Assembly (NCBI RefSeq): GCF_003853645.1 | Contig: NZ_QTPO01000014.1 | Span: 62,001-126,000, forward strand | DNA length: 64,000 nucleotides | Direction: 5' to 3' | From: Burkholderia sp. Bp9143 | Lineage (GTDB): Bacteria; Pseudomonadota; Gammaproteobacteria; Burkholderiales; Burkholderiaceae | Shown: positions 27,856 through 38,078 of the stretch, in pieces | Numbering within the stretch: the stretch's first letter is position 1 | Layout: each line of letters opens with the position of its first letter | The notes under the pieces: model-generated | The model's input: the letters and a program-made list of their open reading frames with translations, nothing else | The model's database searches: none | Told to the model about the DNA's origin: nothing | Translations under genes and position numbers: made by a program

Positions 27856-27963
27856 ATGGATGGGGTTTTCATCGGCGCACTGGTGCTGTTCACCGCGCTG
27901 ATCCTCGGTTTGCTTGCCGGTTGCGAGAAGCTCGTGCAATACGGCCGCGGGGGGCGCGCATGA
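27856..27963 (+). CDS. 35-aa membrane peptide at the head of the kdp operon
   Basis: ATG 27856 has GGAG 9 nt upstream and opens a 35-codon ORF. The peptide is one hydrophobic segment (residues 4-22) ending in LLAGC, which reads as a lipobox, then EKLVQYG and a basic Arg/Gly tail. Its stop overlaps the kdpF start as ATGA, so the two are probably coupled. It is not KdpF, which is the next ORF. It could be a tiny lipoprotein or single-span peptide that modulates the Kdp complex; that is inference. Confidence 0.6.
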   Translation: MDGVFIGALVLFTALILGLLAGCEKLVQYGRGGRA

Positions 27964-28052
27964 CCTGGATGCTTTGGCTGGCGGGGGCCTCGACGGCCCT
28001 GCTGTTCGCGTATCTCGTCTTTGCGCTGCTGCGCGCGGAGGACATCGAATGA
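27960..28052 (+). CDS. kdpF: K+-transporting ATPase subunit KdpF
   Basis: This 30-aa single-span peptide ([16 protein letters not shown], then a second hydrophobic run ending ALLRAEDIE) has the size and the LVFALLRAE ending typical of KdpF, which stabilises the KdpABC complex in the inner membrane. It overlaps the preceding peptide and kdpA by 4 bp each (ATGA at both junctions), which implies coupled translation. Confidence 0.85.
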   Translation: MTWMLWLAGASTALLFAYLVFALLRAEDIE

Positions 28053-29854
28053 ACGCGAACAACCTGTTTCAGACGCTGCTGTTCATCGTCGTGCTGCTCG
28101 CGGCGGCCGTGCCGGTCGCGCGCTACCTGACCGGCGTGATGGACGGCAGCTCGCGCGTCGTGCGCGTGTTCGGGCCGCTCGAGCGCGCGCTGTACCGCAT
28201 GGCCGGCGTCGACGCCGGCACCGAAATGAACTGGAAGCAGTATGCGATCGCCACGATCGCGTTCAACGCGCTCGGCGCGCTGTTCCTTTACGGCCTGTTG
28301 CGCCTGCAGGGCTTCCTGCCCGGCAACCCGCAGCAATTCGGCGCGATGACGGCCGACGGCGCATTCAACACGGCCGTCAGCTTCGTCACCAACACCAACT
28401 GGCAGGACTACACACCCGAGCAGACCGTCAGCTACCTGACGCAGATGCTCGGCCTGACCGTGCAGAACTTCCTGTCGGCGGCGACCGGCATCGTCGTCGT
28501 GATCGCGCTGATCCGCGGCTTCGCGCGTCACACAGCGCAGACGATCGGCAACTTCTGGGTCGACCTCACGCGCGTGACGATGTACGTGCTCGTGCCGATG
28601 TCGGTGATCCTCGCCGCGCTGCTGATGAGCCAGGGCGTGATCCAGAACATGAAGGCGTACCAGGACGTGCCCGTGCTGCAGGCGAGCACCTACGCGGCAC
28701 CGAAGCTCGACGCGCAGGGCAACCCCGTGAAGGACGACAAGGGCAACCCGGTGACGGTGCCCACGCCGCTCGTGAAGCAGACGCTCGCGATGGGCCCGGT
28801 CGCATCGCAGGAAGCGATCAAGATGCTCGGCACCAACGGCGGCGGCTTCTTCAACGCGAACTCCGCGCACCCGTACGAGAACCCGACGCCGTTCGCGAAC
28901 TTCCTGCAGATCTTCTCGATCCTGATCATCCCGGCCGCGCTGGCTCTCGTGTTCGGCCGCATGATCGGCGACCGCCGGCAGGGCATCGCGGTGCTCGCGG
29001 CGATGACGGTCGCGTTCGCGATCGCGATCAGCGTCGAGGTGAGCGCCGAGCAGGCCGGCAACCCGACGCTCGCGGCGCTGCACGTCGACCAGTCGACGAG
29101 CGCGCTGCAGCCGGGCGGCAACATGGAAGGCAAGGAAACGCGCTTCGGGATCGCGCAGACCGGCATCTTCACGGTCGCGACGACGGCCGCGTCGTGCGGC
29201 GCGGTCGACACGATGCACGATTCGCTGACGCCGCTCGGCGGCCTCGTGCCGATGCTGCTGATGCAGCTGGGCGAGGTGATCTACGGCGGTGTCGGTTCCG
29301 GTCTCTACGGGATGCTCGTGTTCGCGCTGCTCGCGGTGTTCGTCGCCGGCCTGATGATCGGCCGCACGCCGGAATACGTCGGCAAGAAGATCGAGTCGTA
29401 CGAGATGAAGATGGTGTCGATCGTCGTGCTGCTCACGCCGCTGCTCGTGCTGGTCGGCACGTCGATCGCGGTGCTGGCGGACGCGGGCAAGGCCGGTATC
29501 GCGAACCCTGGCCCGCACGGTTTCTCGGAAATCCTGTACGCGTTCAGCTCGGCCGCGAACAACAACGGCAGCGCGTTCGCGGGCCTGACGGTCGGCACGC
29601 CGTTCTACAACTGGATGACCGCGATCGCGATGTGGTTCGGCCGCTTCGGCACGATCGTGCCGGTGCTGGCGATCGCCGGCTCGCTCGCCGCGAAGAAGCG
29701 CATCGCGGTGACGAGCGGCACGCTGCCGACGCACGGTCCGCTGTTCGTCGTGCTGCTGCTCGGCACCGTGCTGCTGGTGGGCGCGCTGACCTACGTGCCG
29801 GCGCTCGCGCTCGGCCCGGGCGTCGAGCATCTGATGATGTGGCTGGGCGCGTAA
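28049..29854 (+). CDS. kdpA: K+-transporting ATPase subunit KdpA
   Basis: This 601-aa polytopic inner-membrane protein binds and conducts K+ in the high-affinity Kdp pump. Selectivity-loop motifs include [51 protein letters not shown] and [14 protein letters not shown]. Length and motifs are canonical. The ATG at 28049 overlaps the kdpF stop; an in-frame upstream extension to 27914 belongs to the small ORFs in other frames. Confidence 0.97.
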   Translation: MNANNLFQTLLFIVVLLAAAVPVARYLTGVMDGSSRVVRVFGPLERALYRMAGVDAGTEMNWKQYAIATIAFNALGALFLYGLLRLQGFLPGNPQQFGAMTADGAFNTAVSFVTNTNWQDYTPEQTVSYLTQMLGLTVQNFLSAATGIVVVIALIRGFARHTAQTIGNFWVDLTRVTMYVLVPMSVILAALLMSQGVIQNMKAYQDVPVLQASTYAAPKLDAQGNPVKDDKGNPVTVPTPLVKQTLAMGPVASQEAIKMLGTNGGGFFNANSAHPYENPTPFANFLQIFSILIIPAALALVFGRMIGDRRQGIAVLAAMTVAFAIAISVEVSAEQAGNPTLAALHVDQSTSALQPGGNMEGKETRFGIAQTGIFTVATTAASCGAVDTMHDSLTPLGGLVPMLLMQLGEVIYGGVGSGLYGMLVFALLAVFVAGLMIGRTPEYVGKKIESYEMKMVSIVVLLTPLLVLVGTSIAVLADAGKAGIANPGPHGFSEILYAFSSAANNNGSAFAGLTVGTPFYNWMTAIAMWFGRFGTIVPVLAIAGSLAAKKRIAVTSGTLPTHGPLFVVLLLGTVLLVGALTYVPALALGPGVEHLMMWLGA

Positions 29855-29908
29855 TGCGCGCCCGCATGGCGACACCTTGCAAAGACTGAAGAGATTGAAG
29901 AGATCGCA

Positions 29909-32020
29909 ATGACTCAACATTCCGCAACACGGTCCATGTTCGATCCGGCGCTGCTGCGTCCGGCGATCGTGGATTCGTTCAAGAAACTCACGCCGCGCAC
30001 GCAGTTCCGCAACCCGGTGATGTTCTGCGTGTACGTCGGCAGCATCCTGACCACGATCCTGTGGATCGCGGCGCTCGCCGGCCAGGCCGAGGCGCCGGCG
30101 GGCTTCATCCTCGCGATCGCGTTGTGGCTGTGGTTCACCGTGCTGTTCGCGAACTTCGCCGAAGCGCTCGCCGAAGGGCGTTCGAAGGCGCAGGCCGCGT
30201 CGCTGCGCAGCGCGAAGAAGGACGTGATGGCGAAGAAGCTCAACGAGCCGCATCCGAAGTCGCCGATCCGCATCACGACCGCGTCCGACCTGCGTAAAGG
30301 CGACGTCGTGCTGGTCGAGGCCGGCGACGTGATCCCGGCCGACGGCGAAGTCGTCGACGGCGTCGCATCGGTCGACGAATCGGCGATCACCGGCGAATCC
30401 GCACCGGTGATCCGCGAATCGGGCGGCGACTTCTCGTCGGTGACGGGCGGCACGCGCGTGCTGTCCGACTGGATCGTCGTGAAGGTCACCGCGAACCCCG
30501 GCGAGGCGTTTCTCGACCGGATGATCGCGATGGTCGAAGGCGCGAAGCGCAAGAAGACGCCGAACGAGGTCGCGCTGACGATCCTGCTCGTCGCGCTGAC
30601 GATCGTGATGCTGCTCGCGACCGCGACGCTGCTGCCGTTCTCGATGTTCTCGGTCGAGGCGATGAAGGCCGGCCACGTGGTGACGATCACCGTGCTCGTC
30701 GCGCTGCTGGTGTGCCTGATCCCGACGACGATCGGCGGTCTGCTGTCCGCGATCGGCGTGGCCGGGATGAGCCGGATGATGCAGGCGAACGTGATCGCGA
30801 CGTCGGGCCGCGCGGTGGAAGCAGCCGGCGACGTGGACGTGCTGCTGCTCGACAAGACCGGCACGATCACGCTCGGCAACCGTCAGGCGTCGATGTTCGT
30901 GCCCGCGCCGGGCGTGACCGAGGAAGCGCTGGCCGACGCCGCGCAGCTGTCGTCGCTCGCCGACGAGACGCCGGAAGGCCGCAGCATCGTCGTGCTCGCG
31001 AAGGAACGCTTCAACATCCGCCAGCGCGACATGGCGCAACTGCATGCGACGTTCCTCGGCTTCTCCGCGCAGACGCGGATGAGCGGCGTCGACCTGTTCC
31101 CCGAGGGGACGACCTCCGGGGCGCCCGGCCGCGAGATCCGCAAGGGCGCGGCCGATGCGATCCGCCGCTATGTCGAGACGCACGGCAGCCGCTTCCCGGA
31201 AGAGGTGCGCCGCGCGGTCGACGACGTCGCGCGCCGCGGCAGCACGCCGCTCGTCGTGGCCGACCTGCACGACGGGGTGGCGCGCGTGCTCGGCGTGATC
31301 GAGCTGAAGGACATCGTGAAGGGCGGCATCAAGGAGCGCTTCGCGGAACTGCGCAAGATGGGCATCAAGACCGTGATGGTGACGGGCGACAACCGGCTGA
31401 CGGCCGCGGCGATCGCGGCGGAAGCGGGCGTCGACGACTTCCTCGCGGAAGCGACGCCGGAAACGAAGCTCGCGACGATCCGCGAGCACCAGGCGGCCGG
31501 CCGGCTCGTCGCGATGACGGGCGACGGCACCAACGACGCACCGGCACTCGCGCAGGCCGACGTGGCGGTGGCGATGAACACCGGCACGCAGGCGGCGAAG
31601 GAAGCCGGCAACATGGTCGACCTCGACTCGAACCCGACCAAGCTGATCGAGATTGTCGAGATCGGCAAGCAGATGCTGATGACGCGCGGCTCGCTGACGA
31701 CGTTCTCGATCGCGAACGACATCGCGAAGTACTTCGCGATCATCCCGGCCGCGTTCGTGACGACGTATCCGCAGTTGCGCGTGCTCGACATCATGCACCT
31801 GACGTCGCCGGCATCCGCGATCCTGTCGGCGGTGATCTTCAACGCGCTGATCATCGTCGCGCTGATCCCGCTCGCGCTGAAGGGCGTCACCTACCGGCCG
31901 CTCGGCGCCGCGTCGCTGCTGCGCCGCAACCTGCTGGTGTACGGCCTCGGCGGCGTGCTGCTGCCGTTCCCGTTCATCAAGCTGATCGACATGACGCTCG
32001 CCGCGCTGGGCTGGGCCTGA
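29909..32020 (+). CDS. kdpB: K+-transporting ATPase subunit KdpB
   Basis: This 703-aa P-type ATPase catalytic subunit energises K+ uptake. The phosphorylation motif DKTGTIT is at about residue 315, the TGES loop occurs in [15 protein letters not shown], and [29 protein letters not shown] and [36 protein letters not shown] form the hinge. About seven hydrophobic segments are visible. It follows kdpA by 54 bp and precedes kdpC by 24 bp. Confidence 0.98.
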   Translation: MTQHSATRSMFDPALLRPAIVDSFKKLTPRTQFRNPVMFCVYVGSILTTILWIAALAGQAEAPAGFILAIALWLWFTVLFANFAEALAEGRSKAQAASLRSAKKDVMAKKLNEPHPKSPIRITTASDLRKGDVVLVEAGDVIPADGEVVDGVASVDESAITGESAPVIRESGGDFSSVTGGTRVLSDWIVVKVTANPGEAFLDRMIAMVEGAKRKKTPNEVALTILLVALTIVMLLATATLLPFSMFSVEAMKAGHVVTITVLVALLVCLIPTTIGGLLSAIGVAGMSRMMQANVIATSGRAVEAAGDVDVLLLDKTGTITLGNRQASMFVPAPGVTEEALADAAQLSSLADETPEGRSIVVLAKERFNIRQRDMAQLHATFLGFSAQTRMSGVDLFPEGTTSGAPGREIRKGAADAIRRYVETHGSRFPEEVRRAVDDVARRGSTPLVVADLHDGVARVLGVIELKDIVKGGIKERFAELRKMGIKTVMVTGDNRLTAAAIAAEAGVDDFLAEATPETKLATIREHQAAGRLVAMTGDGTNDAPALAQADVAVAMNTGTQAAKEAGNMVDLDSNPTKLIEIVEIGKQMLMTRGSLTTFSIANDIAKYFAIIPAAFVTTYPQLRVLDIMHLTSPASAILSAVIFNALIIVALIPLALKGVTYRPLGAASLLRRNLLVYGLGGVLLPFPFIKLIDMTLAALGWA

Positions 32021-32044
32021 TGCGCCGCATTTGAAGGAACCCTC

Positions 32045-32626
32045 ATGAAAACGTTGATTCGCCCGCTCGTCGTGATCTTTGTCGTCCTGACCGTCGTGAC
32101 GGGGCTCGCATACCCGGCCGTGATGACCGTGTTCGGCCAGGCCGTGTTCCCGTCGCAGGCGAACGGCAGCCTGATCGAGAAGGACGGCCGTGCGGTCGGC
32201 TCCGCGCTGATCGGCCAGTCGTTCGATGCGCCGAAGTATTTCTGGGGCCGCCTGTCGGCCACGTCGCCGATGCCGTACAACGCGACCGGCTCCGGCGGCT
32301 CGAACCTCGGTCCGCTGAACCCGTCGCTCGCCGACCAGGTGAAGGCGCGCATCGCCGCGCTGCGCGACGCGGGCACCGACATGTCGAAGCCCGTGCCGGT
32401 CGACCTCGTGACGGCCTCGGCGAGCGGTCTCGATCCGGAGATCACGCCGGCCGCCGCCGCGTACCAGGTCGAGCGCGTCGCGAAGGCGCGCAACCTGACG
32501 GCCGACGCGGTCGCGCAGCTCGTCGCCGCGAACACGACGGGCCGCCAGTTCGGCGTGCTCGGCGAGCCGCGCGTGAACGTGCTGAAGCTGAACCTCGCGC
32601 TCGACGCGGCGCAGGCCGCGCACTGA
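32045..32626 (+). CDS. kdpC: K+-transporting ATPase subunit KdpC
   Basis: This 193-aa subunit has one N-terminal membrane span ([16 protein letters not shown]) and a periplasmic domain with [35 protein letters not shown] and [22 protein letters not shown], all KdpC marks. It stabilises the pump and may help K+ loading. GGAA lies 5-8 nt before ATG. A strong terminator follows, separating the pump genes from kdpDE. Confidence 0.97.
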   Translation: MKTLIRPLVVIFVVLTVVTGLAYPAVMTVFGQAVFPSQANGSLIEKDGRAVGSALIGQSFDAPKYFWGRLSATSPMPYNATGSGGSNLGPLNPSLADQVKARIAALRDAGTDMSKPVPVDLVTASASGLDPEITPAAAAYQVERVAKARNLTADAVAQLVAANTTGRQFGVLGEPRVNVLKLNLALDAAQAAH

Positions 32627-32647
32627 GCGCGCGGCAACCGGCGTCCG

Positions 32648-32698
32648 GCGCGGCCCGATCCGCGCCGGCCGCGCTTTTTCGACGGCGCATGCGCCGTC
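32648..32698 (+). terminator. Double hairpin between kdpC and kdpD
   Basis: First stem GCGCGGCC / GGCCGCGC followed by TTTTT (to 32679). It is followed at once by an 18-bp perfect palindrome GACGGCGCATGCGCCGTC (32681-32698) and a T-rich stretch. Confidence 0.7.
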
Positions 32699-32727
32699 TT
32701 TGCCTTTTGCGGCGATTTGGAACAACA

Positions 32728-32775
32728 ATGACAGTACTCGTTCGCAATCCCGCGCTTCGCCTTCCTGACGCATGA
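32728..32775 (+). CDS. 15-aa ORF coupled to kdpD
   Basis: ATG 32728 is preceded by GGAA at 6-nt spacing. The ORF encodes 15 residues (MTVLVRNPALRLPDA) and its TGA overlaps the kdpD ATG as ATGA. kdpD itself has no ribosome binding site of its own (CTTCCTGACGC precedes it). The peptide is unlikely to be functional in itself; it may load ribosomes onto kdpD. Confidence 0.4.
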   Translation: MTVLVRNPALRLPDA

Positions 32776-35609
32776 ACCGTCCCGATCCCGACCAACTCCT
32801 CGACAAGCTGCAGCGAGACGAAGAAAAGCAGCGGCGCGGCCAGCTGAAGATCTTCTTCGGCGCGTCCGCCGGCGTCGGCAAGACCTACGCGATGCTGCAG
32901 GCCGCGCGCCAGCGTCGGCAGGACGGCGTCGACGTCGTCGTCGGCATCGTCGAGACCCACGGCCGCGGCGAAACCGCCGCGCTGCTCGACGGCCTCGACG
33001 TGCTGCCGCTCGCGCGCATCGAGTATCGCGGTCGCACGCTCGCCGAATTCGATCTCGACGGCGCGCTCGCGCGCGCGCCGCAATTGATCCTCGTTGACGA
33101 ACTCGCGCATTCGAACGTGCAGGGCGCGCGCCACCTGAAGCGCTGGCAGGACGTCTACGAACTGCTCGACGCGGGCATCGACGTGTACACCACCGTCAAC
33201 GTCCAGCACCTCGAAAGCCTGAACGACGTGGTCGGCGCGATCACCGGCATCCGCGTGTGGGAGACCGTGCCCGACCGCGTGTTCGACGCGGCCGACGAGG
33301 TCACGCTGGTCGACCTGCCCGCCGAGGAACTGCTCGAGCGGATGCGCGACGGCAAGGTCTATCTCGCGCAGCAGGCCGAGCGCGCGGTGCGCAACTTTTT
33401 CCGCAAGGGCAACTTGATCGCGCTGCGCGAGCTGGCGCTGCGCCGCACGGCCGACCGCGTCGACGCGCAGATGCGCGAGTACCGGGCCGACCGTTCGATC
33501 CAGCGTATCTGGCAGGCGCGTGAACGCCTGCTCGTGTGCGTCGGGCCGGGCCCCGAGGCGCCGACGCTCGTGCGCGCGGCCGCGCGGCTCGCCGCGAGCC
33601 TGAAGGCCGACTGGATCGCCGTGTACGTCGAGACGCCGCGGCTGCAGCGGCTGCCCGACGCGCGGCGGCAGCGCACGCTCGATGCGCTGAAGCTCGCGGC
33701 CGAGCTCGGCGCGGAGACGGCCACCCTCGCCGGCGACGAGGCGGTCGCCGCGCTGATCGGCTATGCGAAGGTGCGAAACGTGTCGAAGATCGTCGCGGGC
33801 GGCTCGCTGAAGGTCGGGCTCGCGCGCCGCTTCGTGCGGCCGTTCGGCGAAAAGCTCGCCGAACGCGCGGGCGACGTCGACCTGATGCTGATCCGCGCGT
33901 CGGCGAGCGACGAAGTGCGCGCGGCGCCGCTCGACGCGCGCGCACGCGACTGGCGCGACGCGTTCGCGCAATTCGGCCTGCGACGTTCGCCGCCGCGTCA
34001 CTACCTGTACGCGGCCGCGATCTGCGCGGCGATCACCGGTGTCGCGAGCATCGTGTCCGAGCGGCTCGACCTCACGAACCTCGTGATGCTGTACCTGCTC
34101 GGCGTCGTGTTCTCGGCCGTGCGGCTCGGGCGCGGCCCGGGCGTGCTGCAGTCGTTCCTGTCGGTCGCCGCGTTCGATTACTTCTTCGTGCCGCCGCGCA
34201 TGTCGTTCTCGGTCAGCGACACGCAGTACCTGCTGACCTTCTTCGGGATGCTGCTGACGTCGCTCGTGATCAGCCACCTGACGTCGACGCTGACGCGCCA
34301 GGCGAGCATCGCGCAGCGCCGCGAGCGCCGCACCGGCGCGATCTACGCGATGGCACGCGAGCTCGGCGCGGCGCTGACGACCGAGCAGATCGTCGAGATC
34401 GGCAGCCGTCACGTGGGCGAGGTGTTCCGCGCGCGCGTCGCGTTCCTGCTGCCCGACAGCGCGGACCAGGTGCGGCAGAAGATCGAGGAACCCGACGCGG
34501 TCGTCACGCTGACGGGCGCGGATCTCGACTGCGACGTTGGCCAGTGGGTGTACGACCAGCAGAAGCCGGCCGGCCGCGGCACCGACACGCTGCCCGCGAC
34601 CACCGCGCTATACCTGCCGCTGAAGGCGCCGATGCGCACGCGCGGCGTGCTCGCGGTGGCGTCGCGCGATCCGCGCGAGCTCGAAGTGCCCGAGCAACTG
34701 CGCATGCTCGATGCGTTCGCCGCGCAGATCGCGCTCGCGCTCGAACGCGTGCACTACGTCGAGATCGCGCGCGACGCGCTCGTCAGCATGGAGTCCGAGC
34801 GGCTGCGCAACTCGCTGCTGTCGGCGATCTCGCACGATCTGCGCACGCCGCTCACGACGATCGTCGGCTTTTCGTCGATGCTCGCGAACGCGCGCGCGGC
34901 CGAGCCGCACACGCCGGTGGCCGAACGGTCCGCGCAGCGCGAAGGCGAACTCGTCGACGCGATCCACGACGAGGCACTGCGGATGACGGGCATCGTCACT
35001 AACCTGCTCGACATGGCGCGGCTGCAGGCCGGCAGCCTGCAGCTCAAGCGCCAGTGGTCGCTGCTCGAGGAAACCGTCGGCGCCGCGCTCGCCGCATGCA
35101 AGCGCGTGCTCGCGCGCCATCCCGCGCACGTGTCGCTGCCGGCCGACCTGCCGCTCCTGCAGATGGACGCGGTGCTGATGGAACGGCTGTTCACCAACCT
35201 GTTCGAGAACGCGGCGAAGTACACGCCGGCCGACACGTCGATCGAGATCGGTGCGGAGCGTGTGACCGACGACGGACACCCGTTCGTGCGCGTGCACGTC
35301 GACGATCACGGCCCGGGCCTGCCGGCCGGGATGGAAACGCGGATCTTCGACAAGTTCACGCGCGGGGAGAAGGAATCGGCGACGCCGGGCATCGGGCTCG
35401 GCCTCGCGATCTGCCGCGCGATCGTCGAGGCGCACGGCGGTAGAATCGGCGCGCTCAACCGTACCGGGCCCGACGGCCGCGTGACGGGCGCGCGCTTCTG
35501 GTTCACGCTGCCGGTCGAGACGCCGCCGGCCGTGCCTGCCGTACCCGACGACGACCTCGACGTGCCCGGCGCATCGTCCCCCTCCGAGCCATTGCCAGAC
35601 CATGAGTGA
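32772..35609 (+). CDS. kdpD: Sensor histidine kinase KdpD
   Basis: This 945-aa membrane sensor of K+ limitation phosphorylates KdpE. The N-terminal KdpD domain has Walker A FGASAGVGKTYAML (about residues 31-44) and VDELAHSN, then a USP-like domain. Four closely packed membrane spans lie around residues 410-510, followed by a GAF-like segment. The kinase has the H-box SAISHDLRTPL (His at about 687), the N-box FENAAKYTP and GIGLGLAICRAIVEAHGG. It overlaps kdpE by 8 bp. Confidence 0.96.
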   Translation: MNRPDPDQLLDKLQRDEEKQRRGQLKIFFGASAGVGKTYAMLQAARQRRQDGVDVVVGIVETHGRGETAALLDGLDVLPLARIEYRGRTLAEFDLDGALARAPQLILVDELAHSNVQGARHLKRWQDVYELLDAGIDVYTTVNVQHLESLNDVVGAITGIRVWETVPDRVFDAADEVTLVDLPAEELLERMRDGKVYLAQQAERAVRNFFRKGNLIALRELALRRTADRVDAQMREYRADRSIQRIWQARERLLVCVGPGPEAPTLVRAAARLAASLKADWIAVYVETPRLQRLPDARRQRTLDALKLAAELGAETATLAGDEAVAALIGYAKVRNVSKIVAGGSLKVGLARRFVRPFGEKLAERAGDVDLMLIRASASDEVRAAPLDARARDWRDAFAQFGLRRSPPRHYLYAAAICAAITGVASIVSERLDLTNLVMLYLLGVVFSAVRLGRGPGVLQSFLSVAAFDYFFVPPRMSFSVSDTQYLLTFFGMLLTSLVISHLTSTLTRQASIAQRRERRTGAIYAMARELGAALTTEQIVEIGSRHVGEVFRARVAFLLPDSADQVRQKIEEPDAVVTLTGADLDCDVGQWVYDQQKPAGRGTDTLPATTALYLPLKAPMRTRGVLAVASRDPRELEVPEQLRMLDAFAAQIALALERVHYVEIARDALVSMESERLRNSLLSAISHDLRTPLTTIVGFSSMLANARAAEPHTPVAERSAQREGELVDAIHDEALRMTGIVTNLLDMARLQAGSLQLKRQWSLLEETVGAALAACKRVLARHPAHVSLPADLPLLQMDAVLMERLFTNLFENAAKYTPADTSIEIGAERVTDDGHPFVRVHVDDHGPGLPAGMETRIFDKFTRGEKESATPGIGLGLAICRAIVEAHGGRIGALNRTGPDGRVTGARFWFTLPVETPPAVPAVPDDDLDVPGASSPSEPLPDHE

Positions 35610-36300
35610 ACCGAGCCTGACCGTCGTCCTGATCGAGGACGAAAAACAGATCCGCCGTTTCGTGCGCGCCGCGCTCGAAGAGGAGGACATCGCGGTGTTC
35701 GAGGCGGAGACGGGCAAGCAGGGGCTGATCGACGCGGCGACCCGCAAGCCCGATCTCGTGATCGTCGATCTCGGCCTGCCCGATACCGACGGCCTCGACG
35801 TGATCCGCGAGCTGCGCGGCTGGTCCGAGGTGCCGATGATCGTGCTGTCGGCGCGCACGCAGGAAGAGGAGAAGGTCGCCGCGCTCGATGCCGGTGCCGA
35901 CGACTACCTGACCAAGCCGTTCGGCGTGTCCGAGCTGCGCGCGCGGATCCGCGCGCAACTGCGCCGGCGCAACCAGGGCGGCGCGAACGAGTCGCCGAAG
36001 GTGAGCTTCGGCAGCGTGACCGTCGATCTCGCGCTGCGCCAGGTGTGGCGCGACGGCGAGATCGTGCACCTGACGCCGCTCGAATACCGGCTGCTCGCGA
36101 CGCTCGTGCGGCACGCGGGGCGCGTGCTCACGCACCGTCAGTTGCTGCGCGACGTGTGGGGGCCGTCGCACGTCGAGAGCCATCACTATCTGCGCATCTA
36201 CATGGCGCATCTGCGCCAGAAGCTCGAGCGCGATCCCGCGCAGCCCGAGCACATCGTCACCGAAACGGGCGTCGGCTACCGGCTCGTCGGCGCTGCGTGA
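35602..36300 (+). CDS. kdpE: Response regulator KdpE
   Basis: This 232-aa OmpR-type regulator activates kdpFABC. The receiver domain has Asp56 in VIVDLGLPDTDGL as the likely phosphorylation site, with IEDEKQ upstream and the Lys in YLTKPFG. The winged-helix C-terminal domain has HLTPLEYRLLATLVRHAGRVLTHRQLL and VTETGVGYRL. It overlaps kdpD by 8 bp. A possible target is the AT-rich TTTTTATACC element near 27763, upstream of the operon, which I could not verify. Confidence 0.97.
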   Translation: MSEPSLTVVLIEDEKQIRRFVRAALEEEDIAVFEAETGKQGLIDAATRKPDLVIVDLGLPDTDGLDVIRELRGWSEVPMIVLSARTQEEEKVAALDAGADDYLTKPFGVSELRARIRAQLRRRNQGGANESPKVSFGSVTVDLALRQVWRDGEIVHLTPLEYRLLATLVRHAGRVLTHRQLLRDVWGPSHVESHHYLRIYMAHLRQKLERDPAQPEHIVTETGVGYRLVGAA

Positions 36301-36457
36301 CCTCCGCGGCATGCCGCGTGATGCGGCCGGAATGCAAGGACGCACGCCGGTGAAGTTGCATCGGCGCGACATTGCTGCCGCATGCGCCGGCCGCGCACAC
36401 CGGCCACGGATTCCCCGCTATGCTGACCGTTCCGCGAACGAAATCGAGGAGCGTGCA

Positions 36458-36742
36458 ATGTCCGTCCGTCTGGTCGTCATCTGTGCGCTGGCGCTTGCTG
36501 CGCCGGACGCGTTCGCTCAGCCGCTGCCACCCGGTCAGCAGCCTTCGGCGCCGCAAGTGGCGCTCGCCAATCCCGCGTCGGTCAATTGCGAGAAGCTCGG
36601 CGGCCGCCATGTGATCCGCAACCTGTCGAGCGGGCAGGTCGGGATGTGCGTGTTCAAGGACGGCCGCGTGTGCGAAGAATGGGCGCTGTACCGCGACGAC
36701 CGCTGCGTCGGCGGCGTCGGCGCCAAGCGCGTGTCGAACTGA
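36458..36742 (+). CDS. Small secreted DUF333 protein
   Basis: This 94-aa protein has a signal peptide ([15 protein letters not shown]) and a DUF333 domain: [46 protein letters not shown], here cited by its ends NPASVNC and [11 protein letters not shown]. The Cys residues suggest disulfides. ATG 36458 has GAGGAG 6-8 nt upstream. Function unknown; relatives are often exported or lipoproteins. Confidence 0.7.
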   Translation: MSVRLVVICALALAAPDAFAQPLPPGQQPSAPQVALANPASVNCEKLGGRHVIRNLSSGQVGMCVFKDGRVCEEWALYRDDRCVGGVGAKRVSN

Positions 36743-36837
36743 GACCGCGCGGCCGGGCAGGCGCGGCCGGCCATGCGTCGGCCCGATCCCCCGTTTGCCT
36801 CGGCCCGGTGCATCCGGCATGCCCGTAAGCATCTTGT

Positions 36838-36843
36838 TATACT
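36838..36843 (+). promoter_or_regulatory. Candidate -10 box for the riboswitch transcript
   Basis: TATACT 8 bp before the first riboswitch hairpin; the -35 is not clear. Confidence 0.3.
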
Positions 36844-36851
36844 CGGCGCCG

Positions 36852-36895
36852 CCCGGGGACGACCCCGGGTCATTCGCTTCAACGGGGACGGCCCC
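36852..36895 (+). promoter_or_regulatory. Guanidine-II (mini-ykkC) riboswitch
   Basis: There are two small hairpins with ACGR tetraloops. The first is CCCGGGG-ACGA-CCCCGGG (36852-36869) and the second GGGG-ACGG-CCCC (36884-36895), separated by a 14-nt single-stranded linker. This is the known architecture of guanidine-II riboswitches, which bind guanidinium and control SugE-type exporters. A GGAG (36905-36908) lies just downstream. Confidence 0.85.
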
Positions 36896-36917
36896 ATCCG
36901 ATACGGAGTACGTCGAG

Positions 36918-37238
36918 ATGGCGTGGGTATGGTTGTTGATCGCCGGTTTGCTGGAAGTGGCCTGGGCGGCCGGCATGAAATCGTCCGAGGGTTTCACGAA
37001 GCTCGGACCGTCGGTGTTGACGATCGTGGCGGCGCTCGCCAGCTTCGGGCTGCTTGCGGTCGCGATGCGCCAGTTGCCGCTCGGCACCGCGTATGCGGTG
37101 TGGACGGGCATCGGCGCGGTCGGCGCGTTCGTGTTCGGGATCGTGATGATGGGCGAGGCGCTCACCGCCGCCCGTGTCGCGAGCGCGTCGCTGATCGTAC
37201 TTGGGCTGATCGGCCTGAAGCTGTCGTCGGCGGCCTGA
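36918..37238 (+). CDS. sugE: SMR-family guanidinium exporter (SugE/Gdx-like)
   Basis: This 106-aa protein has four membrane helices and the SMR core with Glu in the first helix ([22 protein letters not shown]) and [16 protein letters not shown]. These match the Gdx (SugE) branch, which exports guanidinium against protons. The upstream guanidine-II riboswitch supports that substrate over broad drug efflux. The start is ATG 36918. Confidence 0.85.
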   Translation: MAWVWLLIAGLLEVAWAAGMKSSEGFTKLGPSVLTIVAALASFGLLAVAMRQLPLGTAYAVWTGIGAVGAFVFGIVMMGEALTAARVASASLIVLGLIGLKLSSAA

Positions 37239-37460
37239 CGCCGACGCGGCGGGCGCCGGCCGGCGTTCGCGCCCCGGCCGTGACGCACTGCGGAATTGCG
37301 CCGGCCCTCCTGCCAGCCTGTCTATAATGGAACGCATTCGGGCCTGAATGTCGCTGCGCCGCTCGCGCAGGCGGCACCGGTCGCCACGCGCCGCGCGGCC
37401 GGTCATACCGACTCGATCCGATCAATCGGCAAAGCGCACGGAAAGTGCAAGGAGAGGGCC

Positions 37461-38078
37461 ATGATCGAAGCCATTTCGCTCGGCGCGGGGCTCGCGTGGG
37501 CGAGCGGGCTGCGCCTTTACCTGACGGTGCTGATCGCCGGCGTGCTCGCGCGTGTCGGCTGGCTCCATCTGCCGGACACGCTGGCGGTCCTGACGTCGCC
37601 GTGGGTCATCGGCGCCGCCGCGGTGCTCGCCGTCACCGAATTCCTTGCCGACAAGATTCCCGCGTTCGATTCGCTGTGGGACGCCGTGCACACCTTCATC
37701 CGCATTCCGGCCGGCGCCGTGCTGGCCGCCGGTGCGCTCGGCCATGCCGACCCGACCGTGCTCGCGGTCGCCGGGCTGGCCGGCGGTTCGCTCGCCGGTG
37801 CCGCGCACGTCGCGAAGGCCGGTACGCGCGCGCTGATCAACCTGTCTCCCGAACCGATCTCGAACTGGGTCGCATCGTCCACCGAGGACGGACTCGTGTT
37901 CGGCGGCCTCGCACTCGCGTTCTTCGTTCCGCTCGCGTTCCTCGTGCTGCTCGCGGCGTTCATCGCGGCGTCGGCCTGGGCGCTGCCGCGTCTGTGGCGC
38001 GGCGTGTCGGGCGGCTTTCGCGGGATGGCGAACCACATGGTGTCGCGGCTCAACTCGATCGGGGGCAAGCGCGATTGA
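37461..38078 (+). CDS. DUF4126 membrane protein
   Basis: This 205-aa protein has five or six hydrophobic segments. It starts MIEAISLGAGLAWASGLRLYLTVLIAGVLARVGWLHLP and contains VTEFLADKIPAFDSLWD, a pattern of the DUF4126 family. AAGGAGAG sits upstream of ATG. A TATAAT at 37323-37328 may be its -10. Its stop overlaps the next start (TTGA). Function unknown. Confidence 0.75.
   Translation: MIEAISLGAGLAWASGLRLYLTVLIAGVLARVGWLHLPDTLAVLTSPWVIGAAAVLAVTEFLADKIPAFDSLWDAVHTFIRIPAGAVLAAGALGHADPTVLAVAGLAGGSLAGAAHVAKAGTRALINLSPEPISNWVASSTEDGLVFGGLALAFFVPLAFLVLLAAFIAASAWALPRLWRGVSGGFRGMANHMVSRLNSIGGKRD

Noticed and set aside
27890..32881. A very long open frame (over 1,600 codons) antisense to the whole kdpFABC operon
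   Set aside because: It is His/Arg/Asp-rich low-information translation of GC-rich antisense DNA. The sense strand encodes five recognisable Kdp proteins.
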